Shown piece by piece: positions 1 through 6,662 of a DNA stretch of 15,173 bases (positions are counted from its first letter, which is position 1; each line of letters starts with the position of its first letter). The stretch lies in NCBI GenBank assembly GCA_035506135.1, contig DATJPY010000062.1, positions 1 through 15,173 on the forward strand. Direction: 5' to 3'. The position numbers were made by a program, and so were the translations under genes. The notes under the pieces were generated by a model, which saw only the letters and a list, made by a program, of their open reading frames with translations, had not been told where the DNA came from and did no database searches. The stretch comes from DATJPY01 sp035506135 (GTDB lineage: Bacteria > Myxococcota_A > UBA9160 > PR03).

Positions 1-293
1 CGGCGCGGGGTGAAGCCGCGGTTCACCAGGCCGCGCCGCCGCAGGTGCACCGGGTCGTCGAGGTTGATCATCGACGGGAGCGCCGGCGCGTCCGGCCTCG
101 AGCTGCCGCTCGAGCAGTAGAGCTCGGGGCGCCGCGAGATCTCGGTGACGTCCTCGTGGAGCGCGATCCCCCAGACGCCGCCGTGCTCGTCGAAGTGCAC
201 CGGATCGTGCCGGCGCATCCAGGCGAAGGCGCGATGCGGATCGCCGGCGTAGAACTCGCCGTCGAGCAGGCGGATCTCCGGCGCCGTCTCCAT
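1..293 (-). CDS. Cytochrome P450, CYP142-like, N-terminal part (cut by window edge)
   Basis: I translated the reverse strand by hand from the ATG at 293; 97 residues are present and the rest lies beyond base 1. The visible part is a bacterial class I P450 N-terminus: a DGEFYAGDPHRAFAWMR opening, HDPVHF, then a helix-C region ending DDPVHLRRR...LVNRGFTPR, where H and R contact the heme propionates in this family. The order and wording resemble the mycobacterial CYP142 family (steroid side-chain C26/C27 hydroxylases) as I remember it; that subfamily call is inference. The heme-binding cysteine, the EXXR motif and the oxygen-binding threonine are outside the window. The start overlaps the stop of the upstream phosphotransferase as TGATG, so the two are probably co-transcribed and translationally coupled. 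No membrane anchor is seen, so it should be a soluble P450 needing ferredoxin. Confidence 0.85.
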   Translation of the reverse strand, partial: METAPEIRLLDGEFYAGDPHRAFAWMRRHDPVHFDEHGGVWGIALHEDVTEISRRPELYCSSGSSRPDAPALPSMINLDDPVHLRRRGLVNRGFTPR

Positions 294-1369
294 CACGCGC
301 CCCGTAGGCGCGCGTCGGACGCGGCGTGGGCGATCGCCAGCGCCCGCTCGGCCAGCGCCCCCGCGCTTCGCTGCATCCCGGCAAAGCCCTCGCCGACCGT
401 CTTGCCCATCCGGTGGCGCGCGTAGATCCCCTCGCTGATCACGGCGAGCTTGTAGAGCGCGAGCACGCGATAGAAGTCGATGGCGGCGCAGTCGCGACCG
501 CTCGCCCGGGCGTAGGCGTCGACGAGCTCGCGGCGGGTCGCGAAGCCGGGAAGCGCCGTGAGCGGCGACAGCACGCGGGCGTCGAGGGCATCGCCCTCCT
601 CCGCCCAGTAGATCAGCGTGTAGCCGAGATCCGCGAGCGGGTCGCCGAGCGTCGCCATCTCCCAGTCGTAGATCGCGACCACGCGGCCCGGATCGCGCGG
701 GTCGAGCGCCAGGTTGCCGAGGCGGTAGTCGCCGTGCACCAGCGTCGGAGGCGACGACTCGGGCAGCGCGCGAGCGAGCCGCTCGGCCAGCGCCTCGATC
801 GCGGGCAGTGGTGCCGTCTTCGATCGCTCCCACTGCTGCGCCCAGCGCCGCACCTGCCGCTCGAGGTAGCCCTCCGGTCGCCCGAAGTCGGCGAGCCCGA
901 CCGAGCGCACGTCCACCGCGTGCAGGGCGACCAGCGTGTCGATCAGCGCGGCTCCGATGCGTTGGCGCTCGGCCGCGCCCGGTGCGAACCCTGCCGGCAG
1001 GGCATGCTCGAGCACGACGCCCGGCGCGTGCTCCATCACGTAGAAGGGCGCGTCGTTGACGGAGGCGTCGTCGCAGAGGGCGATCGGGCGCGCGACCGGC
1101 ACGGGCGTGTCGCAGAGCGCCGCCAGCACGCGGTACTCGCGCGCCATGTCGTGCGCGGTCGGCAGGACGTGCCCGAGCGGCGGGCGTCGCAAGACCCAGC
1201 GCGTCCCGCCTCGACCTTCGACGAGATAGGTCAGGTTCGACCGGCCGCCGCTGATCAGCGCGAATCGCAGCGGGCCGTCGCTGCCCGGGACGTGCTCGGC
1301 GAAGAAGCGCTCGACGGCGGGACGGCGGATGCCGGGAACCTCGTCGCGCACCGCCGCCGCGCCGCCCAC
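293..1369 (-). CDS. Phosphotransferase family protein (APH / ACAD10-11 N-terminal type)
   Basis: The protein has the protein-kinase-like aminoglycoside phosphotransferase fold. With a GTG start at 1369 (358 residues), a glycine-rich loop ISGGRSNLTYLV lies at about 39-50, the catalytic loop VHGDYRLGNL at 211-220 (Asp214), and the Mg-binding IYDWEMATLGDPLADLG at 233-249 (Asp235). These motifs match the subfamily related to the kinase domain of human ACAD10/11, commonly found beside acyl-CoA dehydrogenase, P450 and SDR genes, rather than drug-resistance kinases. The substrate is unknown; phosphorylation of a hydroxylated lipid or acyl-CoA intermediate is a plausible inference. The start is uncertain: GTG at 1369 or 1351 are both possible, neither has a good Shine-Dalgarno, and residues further upstream look non-coding. 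It ends in TGATG shared with the P450 start. Confidence 0.85.
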   Translation of the reverse strand: MGGAAAVRDEVPGIRRPAVERFFAEHVPGSDGPLRFALISGGRSNLTYLVEGRGGTRWVLRRPPLGHVLPTAHDMAREYRVLAALCDTPVPVARPIALCDDASVNDAPFYVMEHAPGVVLEHALPAGFAPGAAERQRIGAALIDTLVALHAVDVRSVGLADFGRPEGYLERQVRRWAQQWERSKTAPLPAIEALAERLARALPESSPPTLVHGDYRLGNLALDPRDPGRVVAIYDWEMATLGDPLADLGYTLIYWAEEGDALDARVLSPLTALPGFATRRELVDAYARASGRDCAAIDFYRVLALYKLAVISEGIYARHRMGKTVGEGFAGMQRSAGALAERALAIAHAASDARLRGA

Positions 1370-1370
1370 G

Positions 1371-1389
1371 CGCCCGAGGGTATCGGGCG
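1371..1389. promoter_or_regulatory. Perfect inverted repeat in the divergent phosphotransferase/SDR gap
   Basis: CGCCCGA and TCGGGCG are perfectly complementary 7-base arms separated by five bases (GGGTA). The 19-bp dyad sits in the 68-bp gap between the two divergent starts, directly upstream of the phosphotransferase GTG. Its size and position fit a dimeric repressor site (for example TetR-type) controlling both directions, but no regulator gene is in view and it could be a chance palindrome in GC-rich DNA. A weak TAGGCT element at about 1405-1410 might be a -10 for the SDR gene. Confidence 0.4.
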
Positions 1390-1437
1390 AGCGTGCGCCG
1401 CGGTAGGCTCGCGATCGAAGCCGACGAGGAGCCTCGC

Positions 1438-2229
1438 ATGATCCTGGACCGCTTCCGAATCCCCGATCGCGTCGCCCTCGTGACGGGTGCGAGCAAGGGC
1501 ATCGGGCGCGGCATCGCGCTCGGCTTCGCCGAGGCGGGCGCCGACCTGGTGCTCGCATCGCGCAGCGCGGACGATCTCGAGAAGGTCGCCGCGAGCGTCC
1601 GCGCCCTCGGCCGGCGAGCGCTCGTGGTGCCGTGCGACGTGAACCGCCGCGAGGATCTCGAGCGCGCGGCCGACGCGGCCTGGAAGGAGTTCGGGCGCAT
1701 CGATCTGCTCGTCAACAACGCGGGCGGCTCTCCGCCGCGCGCGGCGCTGCGCACCAGCGAGAAGATGTTCGAGTCCGCCCTGCGCTTCAACGTGACATCG
1801 GCCTTCCTGCTCTCGCGGCTCGTGATCCCGCGCATGCTCGAGGGTGAAGGCGGCGCGATCCTCAACATCTCGTCGGGCATGTCGTGGCTGGTCGACAAGG
1901 GCTTCGTCGCCTACGGGACGGCCAAGGCGGCGCTGTCGCACATGACGCGGCTCCTGGCCTACGAGCTGGCGCCGCGGGTTCGCGTGAACGCGATCGCGGT
2001 GGGCGCCATCGGGACGGATGCGCTCCTGCCCTTCCTCGACGCCATGCCCGACGCCCGCTCGAAGCTCGAGTCCGGCACCCCGATGCAGCGCATCGGAACG
2101 CCCGAGGACATCGCCGCCGCGGCGCTCTACCTCTGCTCACCTGCCGGCGGCTGGGTGACCGGCAAGATCTTCGAGGTGGACGGCGGCACGGTCGCCTCGA
2201 ACTGGCCGCTCGAGGTCCCGGCGGGATAG
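1438..2229 (+). CDS. Short-chain dehydrogenase/reductase (classical SDR)
   Basis: The 263-residue protein is a typical classical SDR, catalysing NAD(P)-dependent alcohol/ketone interconversion. The Rossmann cofactor motif TGASKGIG is at 16-23, NNAG at 93-96, and the catalytic set is a Ser at about 146 with Tyr159-x3-Lys163 (YGTAK). The C-terminus has the usual PEDIAAAALYL and VDGG elements. The ATG at 1438 is chosen because GAGGAG (1426-1431) lies six bases upstream and the protein then begins at the usual place just before the first beta strand; an in-frame start 45 bases earlier would add non-SDR residues. It is divergent from the phosphotransferase-P450 pair, and the setting suggests oxidation of a hydroxyacyl, steroid or similar hydrophobic alcohol. 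The exact substrate cannot be read from the sequence. Confidence 0.93.
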   Translation: MILDRFRIPDRVALVTGASKGIGRGIALGFAEAGADLVLASRSADDLEKVAASVRALGRRALVVPCDVNRREDLERAADAAWKEFGRIDLLVNNAGGSPPRAALRTSEKMFESALRFNVTSAFLLSRLVIPRMLEGEGGAILNISSGMSWLVDKGFVAYGTAKAALSHMTRLLAYELAPRVRVNAIAVGAIGTDALLPFLDAMPDARSKLESGTPMQRIGTPEDIAAAALYLCSPAGGWVTGKIFEVDGGTVASNWPLEVPAG

Positions 2230-2451
2230 CCGCACCGAACGCAGCGGGATCGGACCACGAGGGCACGTGCGATGTCGAGGTCGCGTCCCGTGCTCACCAG
2301 GCCGGACGCAGGCTCGAGCGTCCGATGCCCTGATTCCGCTCCGCTAGAGCCCGACTCCGAACCAGCTCAGCGTCCGCTTGTCCATCGCACGGCCTCATCG
2401 TGATCCGCAGCGAAGCTAGTCGCGCTGCGCGCGGTCGCGCTGTGACCGGCG

Positions 2452-4338
2452 TCACTCCCCCGAGGCGACGCTCGGCGCGCGATAGCGGAGCGCCGTGCGC
2501 GAGAAGAAGCGGCCAACGGGCCGCCCGTCGCGTTCCAGCCGGTGCTCCCGCACCGGTCCGAGCCCCGCGGCGAAGCGGGCGAGCGCCGGGTCCTCGAGGT
2601 CGGCGCGGTCGAAGGACACCAGCACCAGCGGCCGGCCGTCCAGCGCGGCGGCCGGCGCCCACCGAACATACATGAGATCGTGTAGACCGAAGAGATGCCT
2701 GCCGACCGCGTCCCCCGCGCCGTCGCCCTCATCGTAGAAGGCCAGCTCGCTGGTGATGAAGTAGTGATCCATCCCCACGCGCAGCGGGCGGCGGCCGGCC
2801 TCGTGCTCGAGCGACCCCGAGATCGCGTCGACGGCCGCCCCGAGCTCGCGCCAGCCGACGGGCAGCCGCAGCCCAGCGGGCTGGCCGACCCCTGGCAGGC
2901 CGAGCGCCAGATGCTGCAAGCCGGCCCCGTAGAGGAGGAGCAGGATCCACAGCGTCGCCTCCCAGGCGCGCGCGAGCCCTCTCGGCCGGGGGGACGCGGC
3001 GAGCACCGCGACGCTCGCACCGAGCTCCGGCAGCGCGGCGAGCCAGACCGGCCCGGTCCAGTTCGCGCGGACCTCGTGGCGCAGGCTGAAGGCCGCGAGC
3101 GCGGCCAGCGGCACCGCGGTGAAGACGAGTACGAAGCGCCGCGCGCGCCGCGCGTCGCTCGAGGCCTTCGCATCTTCCCCCCTTCCGAGCAGCGCGGCGA
3201 TCGCGGCGGCGATCCCGAGCGGCGAGAGCAGGATCGCGGCGCTCGCGACCAGCCACGGCAGGCCGAACTCCGGGGCCTTCGCCAGGCGCCGCGCGCTCTG
3301 GAAGGCGAACGACGCCCAGCCATTGCGCGCGTTCCAGACGACGACCGGCGAGAAGAGCAGCGCGGCGAGCGCGGCCGCTCCGTACGGCGTGGGCCGCCGC
3401 AGCCAGCGCCGGCTCGGAATGTCGACCAGCAGGAAGACGGGGATCGCGAGCGCGAGCAGACCGATCGAGTACTTTGAGAGCAGGCCGACGCCGAGACACG
3501 CACCCGCACCCCACCACGCGCGCGTCCGGCCGAGGAGCAGCGCGCGCGTCAGGAAGAAGAGCGCCCCCGACCACGCCGCCACGAGCGGCGCGTCCGGCGT
3601 CATCACCAGCCCGACCGCGAAGAAGTACGGAAGCACGGCGAAGAGCAGCAGCGACGCCACGCCGGCATCCCACCCGTGCATCGCGCGCGCGAGCCCGAAG
3701 ACGAAGCCGGCCGCGACCAGCCAGCAGCCGAGCGCGCCGATCCGCACCGCCACCTCGCGGTGTCCGAGCACCAGCGTGCCGAGGCGGATCAGCCAGGCGA
3801 CCAGCGGCGGATGGTCGAGATAGCCGAGGTCGAGGTGCTGCGCGTAGCTCCAGTAGTACGCCTCCTCCGGGATCAGGTCGACGAGGCCGACGTACAGGAG
3901 GCGCAGCGCGATCGCGTAGCCGACGAGCGCGAGGGCCGCGCTCTGCCAGCGCAACGGGTGCGCGCGGAAGGCCACGAGCGCGGCCCCGCTGTAGCCCGCG
4001 CAGGCGCCAACGCCGACCGCTGCGAGAAGCGCCCCGAAGCCGCCGCCCGCGCGCGCGCCCACAGCGAGAACCGCTGCGCGCAGCGCGAGCGCGAGCCCGC
4101 ACACCGCGGCGAAGCGGAGGGCGGCCACGCGCACCTCCCCGGCCGGGCGGTCTCGCAACGCTCGCCGTCCGTACGCGAGGCCTCCGGCCGAAGCAGCCAG
4201 GGCGTACGCCGCGAGGTGCGCGGTCGCGAGAGGCCAGCCCGAGGCTCGGAGCGCCGTCAGCGCGGCGAGGTCGATCGCGGCGGCGAGCCCGGCCGCGGCG
4301 GCCCAGCGCCGCCCCCGCGCCGGGTCATCGGGCGACAC
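2452..4338 (-). CDS. GtrA-like domain fused to GT39/PMT-type (ArnT-like) glycosyltransferase
   Basis: This is a 628-residue multi-spanning membrane protein. Residues about 11-128 hold four hydrophobic segments with GtrA-like character (RRWAAAAGLAAAID near the start and a second copy-like half beginning ALRFAAVCGLALALR); GtrA proteins are thought to flip undecaprenyl-phosphate-linked sugars. From about 135 the protein is a PMT_2/GT39 transferase: IPEEAYYW at 156-163 carries the acidic catalytic motif of the first periplasmic loop, followed by GYLDHPPLVAWLI and a VRIGAL segment, then about eight more membrane helices and a soluble tail of about 110 residues (ending near APSVASGE). Such enzymes use polyprenyl-phosphate sugars to glycosylate a periplasmic acceptor. 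The GTG start at 4338 lies inside the end of the expansin gene (14-nt overlap), indicating co-transcription. The acceptor is unknown. The GtrA assignment is less certain than GT39. Confidence 0.85.
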   Translation of the reverse strand: MSPDDPARGRRWAAAAGLAAAIDLAALTALRASGWPLATAHLAAYALAASAGGLAYGRRALRDRPAGEVRVAALRFAAVCGLALALRAAVLAVGARAGGGFGALLAAVGVGACAGYSGAALVAFRAHPLRWQSAALALVGYAIALRLLYVGLVDLIPEEAYYWSYAQHLDLGYLDHPPLVAWLIRLGTLVLGHREVAVRIGALGCWLVAAGFVFGLARAMHGWDAGVASLLLFAVLPYFFAVGLVMTPDAPLVAAWSGALFFLTRALLLGRTRAWWGAGACLGVGLLSKYSIGLLALAIPVFLLVDIPSRRWLRRPTPYGAAALAALLFSPVVVWNARNGWASFAFQSARRLAKAPEFGLPWLVASAAILLSPLGIAAAIAALLGRGEDAKASSDARRARRFVLVFTAVPLAALAAFSLRHEVRANWTGPVWLAALPELGASVAVLAASPRPRGLARAWEATLWILLLLYGAGLQHLALGLPGVGQPAGLRLPVGWRELGAAVDAISGSLEHEAGRRPLRVGMDHYFITSELAFYDEGDGAGDAVGRHLFGLHDLMYVRWAPAAALDGRPLVLVSFDRADLEDPALARFAAGLGPVREHRLERDGRPVGRFFSRTALRYRAPSVASGE

Positions 4339-5095
4339 CGGCTTGCACCCGCCGCCGCGCGAGGGCCATCGACAGCACCGCCACCGCGCCCGCGGCGTCC
4401 CGCGGCTCCGGGCACGTCGCGAACTGCCCCGTTCCCGCCTGCAGCGAGCCGGGCGAGAACGGGATGCCCGGCTCGGTGAGGACGTCGCCGTGGATGTCCG
4501 CGACGCGCAGCACCAGCGGGTCGGGCACGCTGCCGCTGAAGACGAAGTAGTTGTCGGTGCTGCGCGGGAGAACGACCCATCCGCCGCCCGAGTACGCCTC
4601 CACCGAGGCCACGCCGTAGCGGTGATTGCGGATCTGCACCTGGGCGTAGAAGTCGTTGCTCTGCTCGGAGACGTAGAGCTCGATCGGCCCCGTCACGGGA
4701 CACTCGGTGGAGGTGTAGGAGATCGCGGCGATCCCGTCGCTGGGATCGGCGATCTGCGCGAACGCGTCCGGGTCGAGATCGAGGTTGCCCGCGCCGCACG
4801 TTGGACACTCTTCGACGACGCGCACCAGAACCGTGCCGAGAGGGCCGGTGACCGCGAGGCAGCGCCCGCAGGGCGCCGAGCCATCGAAGTCGGGCGTTGC
4901 GACCGCCGCGATGTGCTCGCCAGGCGCCACCGGCAGCTCACATGCGTCCAGCGTCCCGGGGGTGTACAAGGTCGCCCGCGCGGCGTCCACCTCGATGTAG
5001 CCGGCGCAGGCCGGCCCATCGGCGCCTGCGCGTGCGGGCGATCGGAGCAGGCACGCCAGCAGTGCCGCACCCGCCACCGCCGCGCGTCGGGTCAT
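4325..5095 (-). CDS. Secreted bacterial expansin with C-terminal PEP-CTERM-like tail
   Basis: The 256-residue product starts at ATG 5095, with GGGGGAGG two bases upstream; a second ATG at 5107 would add four residues but has no Shine-Dalgarno. Residues 1-24 form a signal peptide. Residues about 29-135 match the expansin double-psi barrel (GRCLAVTGP at 77-85, ECPTCGAGNLDLDPDAF at 96-112, with Asp106 equivalent to the key Asp of Bacillus EXLX1). Residues about 136-225 match the cellulose-binding CBM63 domain (VQIRNHRYGVASVEAY, then VLRVADIHGDV). Expansins loosen cellulose-rich walls without hydrolysis. The end, CPEPRDAAGAVAVLSMALARRR, has the PEP, short hydrophobic stretch and basic cluster layout of an exosortase or rhombosortase-type sorting tail, suggesting surface processing. 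The stop overlaps the glycosyltransferase start. The expansin call is strong; the sorting tail is inference. Confidence 0.88.
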   Translation of the reverse strand: MTRRAAVAGAALLACLLRSPARAGADGPACAGYIEVDAARATLYTPGTLDACELPVAPGEHIAAVATPDFDGSAPCGRCLAVTGPLGTVLVRVVEECPTCGAGNLDLDPDAFAQIADPSDGIAAISYTSTECPVTGPIELYVSEQSNDFYAQVQIRNHRYGVASVEAYSGGGWVVLPRSTDNYFVFSGSVPDPLVLRVADIHGDVLTEPGIPFSPGSLQAGTGQFATCPEPRDAAGAVAVLSMALARRRVQAGVAR

Positions 5096-5128
5096 CGCCT
5101 CCCCCATCGCCACGGAGCGTATCACCGC

Positions 5129-5157
5129 CGGTGCCGCGCGCGAGACGAGTGGCACCG
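5129..5157. promoter_or_regulatory. Inverted repeat CGGTGCC-N15-GGCACCG between expansin and MFS genes
   Basis: Two perfect 7-base arms (5129-5135 and 5151-5157) are centred 22 bp apart, two helical turns, in the 145-bp gap between divergent genes. This spacing suits a dimeric regulator reading one face of the DNA and could control the expansin, the exporter, or both. An 8-bp palindrome GACCGGTC follows at 5157-5164. No cognate regulator is visible here, and a chance match cannot be excluded. Confidence 0.35.
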
Positions 5158-5204
5158 ACCGGTCTGCGCGCGCCCAGAGCCCGGCGATGCGATCATGCTC
5201 CCAT

Positions 5205-5224
5205 CGGTCGGGCGGCGCCGACCG
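5205..5224 (+). promoter_or_regulatory. Hairpin directly upstream of the MFS gene Shine-Dalgarno
   Basis: CGGTCGG (5205-5211) and CCGACCG (5218-5224) can pair as a perfect 7-bp stem with a six-base loop. The stem ends one base before GGAGG (5226-5230), the Shine-Dalgarno of the exporter gene. It could act as an mRNA structure affecting initiation or as a DNA operator; which cannot be told from sequence. Confidence 0.35.
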
Positions 5225-5240
5225 CGGAGGCCTCGCGCGA

Positions 5241-6662
5241 ATGACAGCGGACGCAGCTCCGGCCGCCGAGGCCCGCCGCGCGCTCACCGTCGGGCTCGTG
5301 CTCACCGTGTCGATCGCGGCGTTCGAGGCCCTGGCCGTCGCCACGATCCTGCCCGAGACGGTGCGCGACATCGGCGGGCTCGAGTGGTACGGCTGGGCAT
5401 TCACCGGCTTCCTGCTCGCGAACCTCGCGGGAACACCCCTCGCCGGCGAGGCGGCGGATCGACGCGGCCCGGCGCCGCCGTTCGTCGCCGGCATCCTCCT
5501 GTTCGCGGTGGGCCTCGTCATCGCCGGCTCCGCGCACTCGATGCCGATCCTCGTCGCGGGCCGCGTGCTGCAGGGCGGCGGCGCCGCTGCGCTCTCCGCG
5601 GTGTCGTACGTGGCGGTCGCCCGCGCCTACCCTGCGGATGCGCAACCACGCATGATGGCGATGCTCTCGAGCGCATGGGTGATCCCCGGGCTCTTCGGCC
5701 CCGTGCTCGCCGCGGCAGTGGCCCGCTCAGCCGGATGGCGCTTCGTGTTCCTCGGCCTGGTGCCGCCCACGCTCGTCGCGGGGGTCGTTGCCCTCTCCGG
5801 CCTCCGCGGACTCGACGCGCCGCCGGCGACGCCTGCGACGCGCTCGACCCGATCGCGCGACGCGATGCTGCTCGCGGTCGGCGTGGCGCTCTCGCTGCTC
5901 GGCGCGCGCGCGACGAGTCTCGCCGGTGCGCTGCGCCTCGATCCCTCGTCGCTTCCACGCCCTCTGGCGTCGCTCGCGCTCGCCGCCGCGGGAGCCGTGC
6001 TGGCCGCGCGCAGCCTGCTGCGACTCCTGCCGCCCGGGACGCTTCGCGCGCGCCGAGGTCTCCCGGCGGCGATCGCCGTCCAGGCGCTCCTGAACTTCGC
6101 GTTCTTCGCCGTCGAGGCGTTCCTCCCGCTCGCGCTGATGGAGCTGCGGGGAGCCGGCACGACCCTGGTCGCGGCATCGCTGACCGCGGGCACGCTCGCC
6201 TGGACGACGGGCTCCTGGATCCAGGCGCACGCGGCGGCGCGCGTCCCGCGCCGCCGGCTGTTGCGCTCCGGCCTCGCGCTGCTCCTGGCCGGCGCCGCGG
6301 CGGCCACGGCCGTGCTGTGGCATGCCGTATCTCCCGCTCTCGCCGTCCCGGCGTGGGCGGTCGCCGGGCTCGGCATCGGCATCGCGTACCCGACGGCCAC
6401 GCTCGCGATCTTCGAGGGAGCAGCGGACGGTCGCGAGGGCGAGGCCTCGGCCACCATGCAGGTGGCCAACGCGCTGGCGATCGCGATCGGCACGGGGCTC
6501 GGCGCCGACCTCCTCGCGCGCGTGGCCGCGACGGGCCGCTCCCTGGCGCTCGGCATCGGCGCAGTCGACGCCGTGTCGCTCCTCGCCTGCGCGCTCGCGC
6601 TCGCGGCCGCGCGCGGCGTCGAGCCGTCCCGAGGCCCGGCGCACCGAGCTTCGAGTCCGTGA
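5241..6662 (+). CDS. MFS transporter, DHA2 (EmrB/QacA)-like drug exporter
   Basis: The 473-residue product is a hydrophobic proton-antiport type exporter of the major facilitator superfamily. Visible signatures are the first helix with FEALAVATILPE (28-39), motif A-like GEAADRRG at 69-76, and GRVLQGGGAAALSAVSYVAVARAYP at 107-131, the DHA2-style fourth helix. About 12-14 membrane helices follow, with a basic loop near 205-215. Substrate is unknown; drug, toxin or metabolite export is what the family does. ATG 5241 is preferred over an upstream in-frame ATG because GGAGG lies ten bases upstream and the longer form adds charged non-membrane residues. The last bases overlap the GTG start of the ATL gene (GTGA), so the two form an operon. 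A hairpin abuts the ribosome-binding site. Confidence 0.9.
   Translation: MTADAAPAAEARRALTVGLVLTVSIAAFEALAVATILPETVRDIGGLEWYGWAFTGFLLANLAGTPLAGEAADRRGPAPPFVAGILLFAVGLVIAGSAHSMPILVAGRVLQGGGAAALSAVSYVAVARAYPADAQPRMMAMLSSAWVIPGLFGPVLAAAVARSAGWRFVFLGLVPPTLVAGVVALSGLRGLDAPPATPATRSTRSRDAMLLAVGVALSLLGARATSLAGALRLDPSSLPRPLASLALAAAGAVLAARSLLRLLPPGTLRARRGLPAAIAVQALLNFAFFAVEAFLPLALMELRGAGTTLVAASLTAGTLAWTTGSWIQAHAAARVPRRRLLRSGLALLLAGAAAATAVLWHAVSPALAVPAWAVAGLGIGIAYPTATLAIFEGAADGREGEASATMQVANALAIAIGTGLGADLLARVAATGRSLALGIGAVDAVSLLACALALAAARGVEPSRGPAHRASSP

Noticed and set aside
293..1369. Aminoglycoside resistance kinase
   Set aside because: Although the fold is shared, the motifs and P450/SDR neighbours fit the ACAD10/11-like phosphotransferase group rather than a drug-resistance enzyme.
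2442..2455. GTGAC-CGGC-GTCAC hairpin at the convergent end of the SDR and glycosyltransferase genes
   Set aside because: Only a 5-bp stem, no T tract on either strand, and it overlaps the glycosyltransferase stop codon; not enough to call a terminator. The rest of 2230-2451 shows no gene, RNA or clear signal.
4343..6658. Long plus-strand open frame running into the ATL gene
   Set aside because: Only its last 120 codons (ATL) match a family. The upstream part is antisense to the expansin and out of frame with the exporter, and is Arg/Pro low complexity.
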